A program made the position numbers and the translations under genes. Below are positions 29,338 through 39,001 of a stretch of 64,000 nt of DNA, piece after piece (the stretch's first letter is position 1; every line of letters starts with the position of its first letter). The notes below the pieces were generated by a model that made no database searches, was not told the origin of the DNA, and saw nothing but the letters and a program-made list of their open reading frames with translations. The stretch covers positions 230,438 to 294,437 of the forward strand of contig NC_018231.1 in NCBI RefSeq assembly GCF_000227135.1, read 5' to 3'. The DNA is from Leishmania donovani. Taxonomy: Eukaryota; Euglenozoa; Kinetoplastea; Trypanosomatida; Trypanosomatidae.

Positions 29338-30917
29338 CGTCGCGGAGAAGAGAAGGGGGCAGGGGAAACAGTGGAGCAAAGACGCAACAACAACGCAAGG
29401 CAAGTCAACGTATAGTGCGAGGCTGCTGATCTACGTCTGTGCCGCCCACGCGTGTGATGGGGCTTCTGCTGTTGCTGCTGCCAAGCGTAATCTAGTCAAA
29501 ATGAAGGCACGCACACACGGCGTGCGCACCAAGAGGCGAGAGTGCGGGAATCTAAAGAGAAAGGAAGCGGCAGGAGAGATCGAGCTGGCGATAGAGGAAG
29601 CCGCACCAGCAGATGGTGATGGTAAGCTGATAACACGAACAACGCCCACACGCCATCACGTGCCTCTGTGTGCGCGTGTGCGTCTAAGAGGTGCGGGCCG
29701 AAACACAACGAGAGACGGCGAGAAGCGAAAACCAAACCACAGAAGGAAATCTTCGACCGGGGTGGAAATGGAATAGAGGGGGGCCGGCAGAGAGAAAGCG
29801 AGGTGTGTGTGTGTGTGTGTGCCGAGCCGCCCGTGAGTCTGTCCGTGGTGTAAACAACTGCTGCTCTGAAGAGATGGGAAGTAGGGGTGGGTGGGTGAGC
29901 CGAGATGTAGAAGGCGTAGACGAGACCGTCGCGACGGTATGGCCCTGCACACACACACCTACAGGAGTATGCGCGCACGCGAGGAGAGGTGGTGGTGGGT
30001 GGGTGGGGAGGGGAGTGGAGCGAACAGCTACTTATGCGCGCGCCACGTAGTTCTGATGCAAAGTAATTTGAAGAAGCGGCAGATGGCAGAGACAGTGGTG
30101 GCGGGTGCGATGTAGGGTCGAAGGGAGACGATGCACAAAGTCGCGGAGACAGACAAGGTGGGGCAGACATGGAGAAGGCACAGCGGCAGCAGTCGGAGCG
30201 ATGGTGATGCGTGCCACCAGACGACATGGTCGGAAGGGGGAGGGAAAAATAAAGTTGAGGGAAAGGAGAAACGAGTCGGCGCTGCGGGGCGCGGTTCGCA
30301 CACGCACCTCCAAGAAGTGAAGCACCCAAGTGAAGATGAGGGTTGCCCTGTACTCATGCAACTTTTTGTGCTACGCGTGCCGTTGCTGCTCACACACGAT
30401 CAACCTGCTTTTCTGGCCCTTACACACTCCTCCCTCCCGCACAGCGCCTTGCCCTCAGCATGTACATCGCACACTCACACGCGCATTCGTACCGCCTTAG
30501 AATATCGTAGGCGCAGGAGGAGGGAAGACAGCGCATTAATACACACGGTGAGAGGGAGTAAGTAAGAGAGAAGGGCGAACACCACCACCGCCACCCGCGA
30601 ATGCACACAGCAGCCGCCGCAATACGCCCCTTACAAGCAGCCGCGCGAGCGAGTCAAAGGACAGTAACATCACACACGCACACCGGATTGACCATGAGAC
30701 CCCCCCCCCACACACACACACGGGGTGGAGAACATAAGACGTCAGGACAACAAAATGGGGGGTTGATGAAAAAAAAAAAAACAAGCAAAGACGAAAACAA
30801 AAAGGAAACAGGAGTCACCTGGCTGCTTTGCGGAGTAACGGGGATATACAGGCGGTCCGAGAACGATGGGCTAACAGCCGCCGCTGGGAGATCCTTGCTG
30901 CCTCTGTTTCGATTGCA
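29338..30917. other. gene-free spacer of about 1.6 kb
   Basis: Simple repeats only: a GT run near 29802-29821, a C run with CA near 30701-30720 and an A run near 30769-30781. No credible frame on either strand. Confidence 0.55.
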
Positions 30918-32055
30918 TCATCGCCGTGGTGTGTGTGAACACAGCATTCGGGTGGCTGCCTGGTCGAGGGTCTCCGGTACCCTACTCACAGTCGTCGGTG
31001 CTGTCGCGTGCATTGACTTTGTCGTAGCCGTGCTGTCGCTGCGTTGCGGTGGTAGTGTTGCCGGCGCCATCGCCGCCGCCAGAGGCTCCCCTGTCAGAGG
31101 TGGAGGGCGAAAAACAAACACGCACAAAAGGAAAAACTCCACCTCGCGGTCGCAAGTGGGAGTGAGGACTCCGTCCACCGGTGGATACGTGATGTGCCCA
31201 GTCACATCCATGCGCCAGACCGTGTTCCTGTTGTCATTCTTTCGCGTCCATCGCCTCGACGAACAACAGCGTACCCGTTATACGTCATCGTGACCAGCGC
31301 AGGAGGCTTCGATGGGATTGTGATTGAGGTTGCGGGCGCGGCAGCTTGTGCAGTTGGAGGGGATGCGGTCACTCTCTGTGCCATGGGTGCAGCACTCATT
31401 GCAGAGGCTCTGTTGAGGCTCTTCGATAATTTGGACAAGGACTCGCAAGTCATGAGAGGTGATTTTTTCCTGTTGCGTGCTCGACCCCAGCTTCCGTTCT
31501 CTCCTTCACGGCAGGCGAAGATACCTTCTGCGCCGTCAGCTCCGGCGGCGTTGCCAAGTCAGGTAGAAGCGCTGTGACAGCATCTAGTGCGTGCTGGAGA
31601 AGGCATTGGTGAGGGTGAGATTGAAATTGCTGCTCCACTGGCGCAACTCCAGCGCAGCAACCAGGTAATCGAAAAAAGCGTTCACGATGCCATTTACGCT
31701 TCTAGCGGTGAGAGGCTTGTGACCGGTCTCGTGATGGGATGCCGCCTGTCTGCTTCAGCTCACCTTGGATTCCTTGGGGTGATTTCCAAGGAGACACTCG
31801 TAGCCATTCCTACTGACGCACGACGTGTAGAGGGACTCCGACGTGAGCCCGTCGAAGTAGTTGTCCAACTGAATTTCCAGCAGGTCCATTCCAGGGGAGC
31901 ACAGTCCGATGAACGCATCGAATTTCTGGTGACCATCGTCAACATGGACGATAGACTTCGAGATACAGCAGCTCATTGTATCAAAAGGCTGTGGTCAGGA
32001 GGGCGCCCTCTGTCGTGGTGAGCACTGCGAGGCAAAGATACAGGAACAGAACCAT
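30918..32055 (-). pseudogene. decayed gene for a predicted secreted protein
   Basis: No intact frame, but successive minus-strand frames carry non-repetitive, protein-like sequence. An ATG at 32055 opens a hydrophobic leader (MVLFLYLCLAVLTTTEG) typical of a signal peptide, which ends at a stop near 31983. Another frame then continues with SKSIVHVDDGHQKFDAF and LDNYFDGL, has an in-frame TGA at 31755-31757, and goes on with VNGIVNAFFDYLVAALEL to a stop near 31610. Further frame changes near 31610, 31451 and 31205 carry it on (LDAVTALLPDLATPPEL; TYNGYAVVRRG; DVTGHITYPPVDGVL). Five or so lesions make sequencing error an unlikely sole cause. I do not recognise the family. The extent is approximate. 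GC content is lower than in neighbouring genes. Confidence 0.6.
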
Positions 32056-32586
32056 CTACAATGTGGTGGAATAAATGCAACACGCGGAAAAAAAGAAATC
32101 CATCTAAGCACAGCGAGGAGCATATGCCCTTGAGGAGGAGGGTGACCCACAAAGAAGGAAAGTCGCTGTCTTAGAGACCTTAAAAGCCTCCCAGCCCGCC
32201 TGCAACCGAGACGGCAAACAAAATCGTGCTGCAAAAAACATCATTTGGCTACAGCACCTAAATGGGCAGCCTTTGCACACCGATTTCTATTATGTAGGTT
32301 TTTCCAGAGGGATGTTCGCTCGAAGCGATGAAACTAGTCAGAAGAACAAAAAGTACGTGTGCAAATATTCAAGGATCCAAGAAAACAAAAAGGAGAAGCA
32401 CAAACAGCATACATTGCATTGTAAACCAAGGATTTTTTTCGCTTGTCTGTGACTTCCTGCCTTTTCGTTGCTGTATTGCGGCTTTCTTTTCAGGCGAGGG
32501 TAATGCCCACCGAGATGAGAATAAAAAAAAGGGAGAAAAGTCAGATATAGTAAAAGCATGAACAAAAAGAACGCCGTCCTCATCTG
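32056..32586. other. AT-rich spacer
   Basis: About 500 bases with many A and T runs (for example near 32427 and 32520), unlike the GC-rich spacers elsewhere. No gene seen. It should hold the 3' UTR of the gene at 32587-33603. Confidence 0.6.
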
Positions 32587-33603
32587 TCATATATGTGGTA
32601 GATGGGGCATTCGACTTACTGGGGTGCTCGAGTTGGCGGCCTGCTGCTTGCCGATGAGTTGCTTCGTACGCGCCTTCAAACTCATTGTCCGCATAACGTA
32701 CAGCTGTGATCCAGGCTGAGCATACTGAGGGGAATGCGTACCCACTTTAGGGTGACTCGGCGTCGGCCCACTGGAAGCGGCTGCATCCAAAGGAGAAAGG
32801 ATCAAGGGCTGCACAGGATTTTCACCAGGTGAAAGAACAAGAGATGACGATGTCTTTTGTTCACTTATTTTGCTCTTTCCAGCGCTTGAAATATTTCCTC
32901 CGTGCAACCTTGCATTATCGATCTTGCGAGGTGCATGGCTCGCTGAGTTTCGACTGTCCAACACCATCAAGCTGTCATCGAGGCTAGGACGTCTCACTTC
33001 ATGCTCGTGTTGGCTTATCCTCACGGGAGTGAGGCCAAGCTGCGAGGAGCACCACAGCTCTAGTTTCTCGCCTACAGTACTCATCATTTTCGTAGTCCAG
33101 CCTGCCAGCCATTCCTTTACTGCCTCACAGACGAGCTTGCACTGTTGCACGCTCGTGTTGCTGTCGGAGGCAGCTGCATCTTCATCTATACTGCAGACTT
33201 GCGAGCCGACCGAGACTCGAGCTGGAACGCACAAGGTCGATTGTGCAAGAGCGGTGTGGCGCGCCGACTTTCCCTCCTCAGCGCCTCCGCAAAGAGCAAC
33301 CTTCTTCCACATGTCAGCTGCTTTTTCAGCTTCGGCGAGCTTCGACCGCAGCACTCGGGTATGCGCATCAAATACACGCTCGATAACAGCGTTAGCAAGT
33401 TGTTCACTGTTGACACGCAGCGGCTGAATGCTACTTGCTTTGGGCTCAATATGCGCTGCGTTCAGAAGTGTGATTGCTTTTTCAAGAACTCCATCCTTGT
33501 ACGCCATGTATGTGAGTGCCTCTCCGCTGTCGACGAACTTTGGAATAGCAGTCGCTTCAAGCTCTCGTAGCAGTGCTATTACTTGCTCTCTTCCATCGTT
33601 CAT
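32587..33603 (-). CDS. hypothetical protein, lower-GC gene
   Basis: A 338-residue protein I do not recognise. The first 120 residues look helical and folded: MNDGREQVIALLRELEATAI, then a segment around LEKAITLLNAAHIEPKASSI, and a coiled-coil-like VLRSKLAEAEKAADMWKK. A second helical patch lies near 165-195 (QQCKLVCEAVKEWLAGWTTK). The C-terminal 130 residues are Ser/Pro/Gln-rich and probably disordered. No membrane span is seen. The frame is open upstream for 49 codons, but that part is hydrophobic leader-like sequence, so MNDGRE at 33603 is taken as the start. Third codon positions use A and T much more than flanking genes, and both flanks are AT-rich, which sets this gene apart from the cluster. 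Confidence 0.78.
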   Translation of the reverse strand: MNDGREQVIALLRELEATAIPKFVDSGEALTYMAYKDGVLEKAITLLNAAHIEPKASSIQPLRVNSEQLANAVIERVFDAHTRVLRSKLAEAEKAADMWKKVALCGGAEEGKSARHTALAQSTLCVPARVSVGSQVCSIDEDAAASDSNTSVQQCKLVCEAVKEWLAGWTTKMMSTVGEKLELWCSSQLGLTPVRISQHEHEVRRPSLDDSLMVLDSRNSASHAPRKIDNARLHGGNISSAGKSKISEQKTSSSLVLSPGENPVQPLILSPLDAAASSGPTPSHPKVGTHSPQYAQPGSQLYVMRTMSLKARTKQLIGKQQAANSSTPVSRMPHLPHI

Positions 33604-34285
33604 TATCAGCGCCGCTTCATGTGAATGGAAAGACGCTGGTAGCTCACAAGGCAAAGCGCATTTTTGATAACAGATATCAACGAAAATGAAATGATGGCCT
33701 CGCAAGAAAATCTTGAGTAGAATAGAGGGGAATGTATACGTTAGAATCATTACATGAAGTTGGGCTTCAGTACGTGAAAGAGATCACTGCGACCCTGCAA
33801 AAAAAAAAAGGCAAGGCGTGCTCATCAGAGGTATGCTGGCTCTCTTTACCGAGCCTCTGCTGCGGTAGGGGCGACTTGCGCCGCCACGTGCTTCGATGAA
33901 CTCCAGAATGTATCGACAGAAAACTGTGGTGGCTGCTGCCCCAGCCACAGTTCACCAAGGTTTCACTCTTTTCTTAAAGATTTCCCAAGAACTCTTTTGT
34001 TTGCTTGACTACACTAATCTGAAGAGCTGACCAGCAAAATAAAAGGAAATCAGAAAAGAAGGCGTGCTTAGGGCTGCGGAAAAAAGGATCACAAAGCGCT
34101 GAGACCCTGATTCAATATAACGCCTCATTTTCCCACTTTGCCCAAACACGGCGAACAAAAAAAGGGAAGCTCTTTGTAATATCCTAAGTGCTAAGATTTC
34201 CCAACTTGAAACAAACAACAAAAAAGACGGAAACAAGCAAGTTAGTATTTTTGTTCTCCTTTCCTTTTCGTAAAAGTTGTGTCGA
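33604..34285. other. AT-rich spacer
   Basis: Lower-GC spacer with A/T runs near 33798 and 34158. No gene seen. Contains the 5' leader of the 338-residue protein gene and the 3' UTR of the gene to its right. Confidence 0.55.
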
Positions 34286-34888
34286 TTACTTGAACTCAGC
34301 GTACTGCGGGGCCTGACCGTAGCGGTACCACCAGATGCACAGGGTCACGACAAACGCCATCAACGTCGTGACGAAGGAGGAGTACCAAATGATGGACATG
34401 AACTCCTCATCCGTGCCAGGGCGTGAGTTCTGGTGCATTGCGTTCTCCGTCACGCCGACCAGGTTCGTCGACTCGCACACAAACAGCACACGAGTCCACA
34501 GCTCTTGCATGTGCTTCTTATAGTCGTTGCTCATCTTCTTGCTGGTCATATAGCTGGTCAGGCGCTTAACCTCGTACTCGTCCTTCGGGATAATGCTGCC
34601 CATGTGGTCCAGTTCTACAGTGTTAGTGATGGTTGCAGCATAGCAGCCCCTCTTGAACGCCATCTTCTCCTTCATGTACCGCTTGACGATCTCGTTAAAG
34701 CGTATCTCCGCGGCGGTGCGAACTTTGGTGCGGAATACGTGACGGCGGAGTGGGTAGTATACCTTCCCGACCTCTTTGTACACGAACTTCTTCGCCAGCG
34801 GACTCGTGTAGTTACACATGGGGTTGGATTGACCACCGAAGGTGGCCATGGCACCCCCGAGGGTCATATTACCGAAATTCATCGTCAT
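34286..34888 (-). CDS. single-span hypothetical protein
   Basis: A 200-residue protein, unrecognised. It is basic and rich in Lys, Met and Tyr, with a hydrophobic segment at about residues 165-187 (FVTTLMAFVVTLCIWWYRYG) and a short polar tail, so it looks tail-anchored with most of the chain in the cytosol or mitochondrial matrix. The body is not low in complexity (YMKEKMAFKRGCYAATITN; KKMSNDYKKHMQELWTRVLF), which suggests conserved function. Small trypanosomatid-specific respiratory-chain subunits can look like this, but that is only a resemblance. The start is MTMNFG at 34888; the next Met, two codons on, is equally possible. The frame is open four codons further, but only from a TTG. Coding GC is moderate while both flanks are AT-rich. 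Confidence 0.82.
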   Translation of the reverse strand: MTMNFGNMTLGGAMATFGGQSNPMCNYTSPLAKKFVYKEVGKVYYPLRRHVFRTKVRTAAEIRFNEIVKRYMKEKMAFKRGCYAATITNTVELDHMGSIIPKDEYEVKRLTSYMTSKKMSNDYKKHMQELWTRVLFVCESTNLVGVTENAMHQNSRPGTDEEFMSIIWYSSFVTTLMAFVVTLCIWWYRYGQAPQYAEFK

Positions 34889-35315
34889 TTTGGCGAACAA
34901 AGGACAGACTTGGTGTTCTAGTTGGCGTTACTCGCTTTTTCAGTGTTTGCGTTTTTTTTTTGTTTCGAGGGCTGTCAAGGAAACAGGAGGAGGGAGGCGA
35001 GAGAGCAAAAAGAGGTAATATAAAGTGCACAGTAGACGTAGCGAGTAGTGCTGTTTTGTGCGGTGCTAGTGGGAGAGTTAGAGCAAAGCAGAGGTGGCCC
35101 ACTTCTTTTTTTTTTTTGTTGGTTTCGGGCAGCCGATAGTTCGGCGGCTGGGTGAAGTGATGGCGTTTACACCCTGGAAATCTTCATTTTTTTTTTCTAC
35201 AAGCTCAACACCGAGACATGTGGAGTAGCACTTTGATCAAAGTACAATTGCCCTGTGCTCACAACCAGTCCAATCATGATTACTGTCAAGGCGAAAGATA
35301 GGGAGACACACACAG
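34889..35315. other. spacer with T runs
   Basis: AT-rich spacer with T runs near 34949, 35107 and 35189. No gene seen. It marks the right edge of the AT-rich stretch. Confidence 0.55.
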
Positions 35316-36104
35316 CTAGGGCAGCGTTTGATGCGGAGTCATCTCGCGGGTTCCACTTGAAAGTTTAAACTGATCGGCTGGCATGGGTTTCTGAGGGCAC
35401 GCATGGGGTAGGGGGGCATGCGGGTGCAGTCGGTTTGGTGGCCGCCATGTTGGGCGACCTTGAGGGGGGGGGCGCCTTGGTGGGGCCGTGGGTGGCCCTG
35501 GCGGCATGCCCATCGGTTGGGGCCAGGGGAGGGGGGGGGGTTTGCCGGCCCCTGGCCGGGGACGTGGGTCGCGGGCCCAGCGCCACCGCCGCGGCGTTCG
35601 GGTTGGTGGGTGGCGCCGCGCTCTGGAAGGGGGCGGTGGTGTGATGGCGGTGTCGGTTGCGGTGGTGGAGGGTTGCTGAGGGCCGGCGCCTCGGCCCTCC
35701 GCGGTGCAGTTTTGCATGAACATGCCGTGCGGGGCGGCAAAGGCCGCCGCGACAGTTGGCGCGCGCAATCGCCGTTTCAGACGCTCGACCAAGAGAGGGA
35801 TGTGCTGCCTCACTTCCATGTGTCTTCGCAAGTCTCTGCGAGAGCTCGGTGAAGGGAACCGCGTTACGGGAAGGCGAACCAGGCGTGCGCGCACACTCTC
35901 ATCACCATTACTCCGTGGAACATCCAAGGCAAAACGACGACGAGTTTTTGGCGCAGAAGTGTACATTCGGTCTTGGTGAACCAAGGAAAAGCGCAGGGGA
36001 ACCACGTGAGCGACTTCCTCGGCTTCGGGCGGGGAAGTGGACGGGTGCAGATCTGCTCGTGCGCACGCCCTCCCACGCAGCTGAGCGAAGCGAGCGAGAA
36101 ACAC
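35316..36104 (-). other. very GC-rich block with a 262-codon open frame, possible mobile-element remnant
   Basis: The block changes abruptly from AT-rich flank to strongly G-rich sequence on the plus strand. The minus frame encodes an Arg-rich first half (for example PLLVERLKRRLRAPTVAAAF) and a Pro-rich second half. A plus-strand frame at 35704-35979 is also open and strongly basic (NRRFRRSTKRGMCCLTSMCL). Neither matches a family I can name. Composition bias alone can open frames in such GC-rich DNA, so it may be non-coding. A degenerate transposable element is one explanation; a strain-specific gene is another. The first codon of the minus frame is not a secure start. Confidence 0.3.
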
Positions 36105-36226
36105 ATGTCGACAGCAGCTATCGAACAGAGCTGGCGAGGCGAGGCGGGGAGAGCGGGGGGGGGGCTGGGCTGGGCGTTAATGCTAATTACACGCGCGCAG
36201 CCTTCAACTCCCTTCCGAGACGGCGG

Positions 36227-37213
36227 CTAGAGCTTGAGATCCTTGAACAGCGCGCTCTGCAGGAGGTGGCCTGTGAGAATGATACTGACTGCTACGAGAA
36301 AGAAGTCGTCCGCGTACCTCGCGGCGGTGTACACGACAACGGTGAAGACGTGCACGACGCTGGCGTATGCGGCGGCGAGGGCCGACGAGGGCACGTTGGG
36401 CTTGACGGCCTGCTGCTGCTGTACGGCGCCATCGACTACCTCCGTCAGGCTTGTCGGCATGAGCATGTAGGCAAACATGGTGGCGTGGAGAACGGCGATG
36501 CGGAGCCCGATAACGATAGGCAGCAGACGCGCGTGTGTAATGACGCGCAGTCGCAGCACGCAGCAGTCTAACAGTGACACCTTCTTCGTGCCACAGAAGC
36601 CGCCGTTGTAGTTCTGCAAGAGCAGCACATCATCGACAGAGGGCTTCGAGTTGGCGACGGGCACGGGGCACGCGAGTTCTGCAGGTTGTCGGCACAGCGG
36701 GCACCGAAGCCGCCGGTAAATCCCGGAGCACTGCCATATCTGCACGAGACAGCGGGCGCAGAACTGCTGATGACCACACGGCAGCAGCTCCACGGGGTGG
36801 TCAACGACGGTGGAGAAGCAGATGATGCAGTGCACCTCATCTCCAGCTTCAGCCGCTGCTGCAGGCGTGGTATCCTCTGCTGCCTCCTGCGACGAAGTTG
36901 GACGCGTTGGCCGCAGGGCGGCCGCCATGGCTTGCACCTCGGTGTAACTCGGCAGCGTTCTCCAGTGGGTCGCTTGCTGCCGCATCCGCCGTGCCTCGAT
37001 GTGCATCACGACAAACCGCGCTATCCACAAAACGAGCATCACCAACGCCAACGCCGGCACCGCCACGCGCAGGAGGTTCAACGCCATCGAGCCGCCACTC
37101 GACACGCTCGCGAAAATGTTGCAGGCGGCCGGGAACGTGGCCGTCGCTGGGTGGGACTTGTTAACGTACCTCGCCTGTGCAAACGTCCGCTCCGGTCGCG
37201 GTCGGTGCTCCAT
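36227..37213 (-). CDS. RNF170-like RING-finger membrane E3 ubiquitin ligase
   Basis: A 328-residue protein with an N-terminal membrane span (about 46-70), a C3HC4 RING (Cys129, Cys132, Cys146, His148, Cys152, Cys155, Cys171, Cys174) and a C-terminal membrane module. Between RING and membrane lies NYNGGFCG, and the C-terminal module (225-316) has two hydrophobic stretches ending in YADDFFLVAVSIIL. The order span - RING - 'YN..F.G' - DUF1232-like segment with a DDFF motif is that of RNF170, an ER-membrane ligase that in animals targets IP3 receptors. The substrate in this organism is unknown. The start at 37213 follows a plausible splice acceptor region; MALNLL at 37087, just before the first span, is the alternative. 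A UBC13-type E2 lies 11 kb upstream, probably by chance. Confidence 0.85.
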   Translation of the reverse strand: MEHRPRPERTFAQARYVNKSHPATATFPAACNIFASVSSGGSMALNLLRVAVPALALVMLVLWIARFVVMHIEARRMRQQATHWRTLPSYTEVQAMAAALRPTRPTSSQEAAEDTTPAAAAEAGDEVHCIICFSTVVDHPVELLPCGHQQFCARCLVQIWQCSGIYRRLRCPLCRQPAELACPVPVANSKPSVDDVLLLQNYNGGFCGTKKVSLLDCCVLRLRVITHARLLPIVIGLRIAVLHATMFAYMLMPTSLTEVVDGAVQQQQAVKPNVPSSALAAAYASVVHVFTVVVYTAARYADDFFLVAVSIILTGHLLQSALFKDLKL

Positions 37214-38040
37214 CTTGCCCCTCCCCCCTCCTCCGCTCCCCCCACCGCCACGTTCCCCGCCGCCGCCTTCCCTCGCCCGTATTGCGCCCTCTCTGTGTGT
37301 GCGTGTGCGCTCCTACGTGTGAGAAGCCACGTTGAGCAAGCGCCAGAGAAGCGGGCGTGTGCGGAGTGCGAGAGGAGAGGAGAGAGCCGAACGCCGCCGA
37401 AGCGGAGGAGGGAATACAAGAGCGTGCAGCGCAGCAGGACACACACCCACACACGCACACACACACACACACAGCAACAAGCCCTTCAATCTCCTTCCCC
37501 TTCTTTATACTGCAGGAAAGAGAGAGAAGTGTGCAAAACGAAAAGGGAAACGAAACCGTCGCTGTGCCTGACGTGTACGTATGTCGTCGTCGTCGTTGCC
37601 ACGGACCGTGCGCGTGTGATTGCCGCGAGCAAGTGCGCTTTTCCTGGCTCTTGCGGCTGCGACAGCCAGTCAGACCACCGCACCACGCCAAGGGGTTCGC
37701 ACGTATGCTGCCGGTTTCGTTGCGAGCACACCAGGGAGCACGTCGAACAAGATACACGCGTTCCAGTGCCGCAGAGACGTAGGGCACCGGCGCGAGAGAG
37801 GAAGCGGGAGACGACGACGAACGGCGCAGGCGGCGGAAAAGCAGTCAAGCGACAGCCCGAAAAGCAAAATAAAACACGCACACGCACACGCACACACAAG
37901 TATGTAGCAGACCAATGACACACGGAAATGATAGCGGAGGGCGAAACGGATAGGGGAGAGAGAGAGATCGTGAAGCGCACGCGTGCGTGCGCTTGCAGTC
38001 CCACGTACGCCGGCGTGGAACAGAGTCAGCGGACAAGACG

Positions 38041-38071
<31 letters not shown>

Positions 38072-39001
38072 TGAGAGCGTGAAGAGCAAGGAAGGAGGAG
38101 GGGGAGGGGGGGGGAAGTTACATTCACGAAACCACAAGAACGCGCGACGCAGAGAAACGGGTGGCCGTTGGCGATGACGACTCTGTCAGCGAGCCAGGGG
38201 ATGGATGACGGCACAGGGGCGGGGCCAAGGCTGCAACTGAGATGGCGCGGAGTTGCAATCCACCACCGCGACAACGTCGGCACACGGAAACAGCAACAAA
38301 GTGGTAGACGAGGCCGAAGGAAAGCGGATGTAAGTATCGCGGGCGACGGAACGCAGCTGATATTGAAACCATATGGCAGAACGACGGCATGCACACGCAC
38401 GGCGTGCGGGTGGGTCGGTGGGTGGCAGGAGAAGTGCCGGTGCAACAACGACAGCCGCACAATCCGCGCGTGCAGCGGTGTGGATGCCCATAGAAAAAAA
38501 AGGGAGAACAGGCGCACGGGGGCGAATACGACAGATAGAGAGAGAGAGTATTGGAGGACACATGAGTCGGTTGGTGGGCAGTGGCTCTGCGGGCGTGTCT
38601 GCTAGGCATCCTGCGAGAGCGCGTGCGGAGGGAGAGGCCCACTTGCACACAGGCATGCGAACGTACGCACGCCAGACGGGCGCTACGGCGACCTCCGGTG
38701 CGCGGCGGCGCCGTGCTCCACAGCTCCATCATGGCTTGCCTTTCTTTTCCTTTTTTTTGTGCGGTTTCTTTGCTGTGTGACGCTGTGGCGGAGCGTCAGG
38801 CACGGGCGCAGGACCTCAGCACGGCGGATCCTCTCCATCCTTACTCGGGCTTCAGCGGTGGTGGTGGTGGTGGTGGGAACAGCGCGATCGTGCGTTCCAA
38901 CGCGTCATAAAGACAATCTTCCACGGGCGCAGCAACACACACTTGGAGATCAACCCACCAGCGGATGATGACGGGCTCGTCAGACTCATCGCCTCAGGGT
39001 A
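37214..39001. other. gene-free spacer of about 1.8 kb
   Basis: Contains a pyrimidine-rich minus-strand tract near 37366-37440, likely used to splice the RING-finger gene, and CA runs at 37440-37472 and 38040-38069. No credible frame. Confidence 0.55.
38040..38069. repeat. CA microsatellite
   Basis: Uninterrupted CA run in the spacer between the kinase gene and the RING-finger gene. Confidence 0.92.

Noticed and set aside
31194..32021. Plus-strand open frames suggesting a strand switch or a plus-strand gene
   Set aside because: The minus strand of the same stretch gives better protein-like segments with a signal-peptide start, and the genes on both sides are on the minus strand. The plus frames look like shadows of the decayed minus gene.
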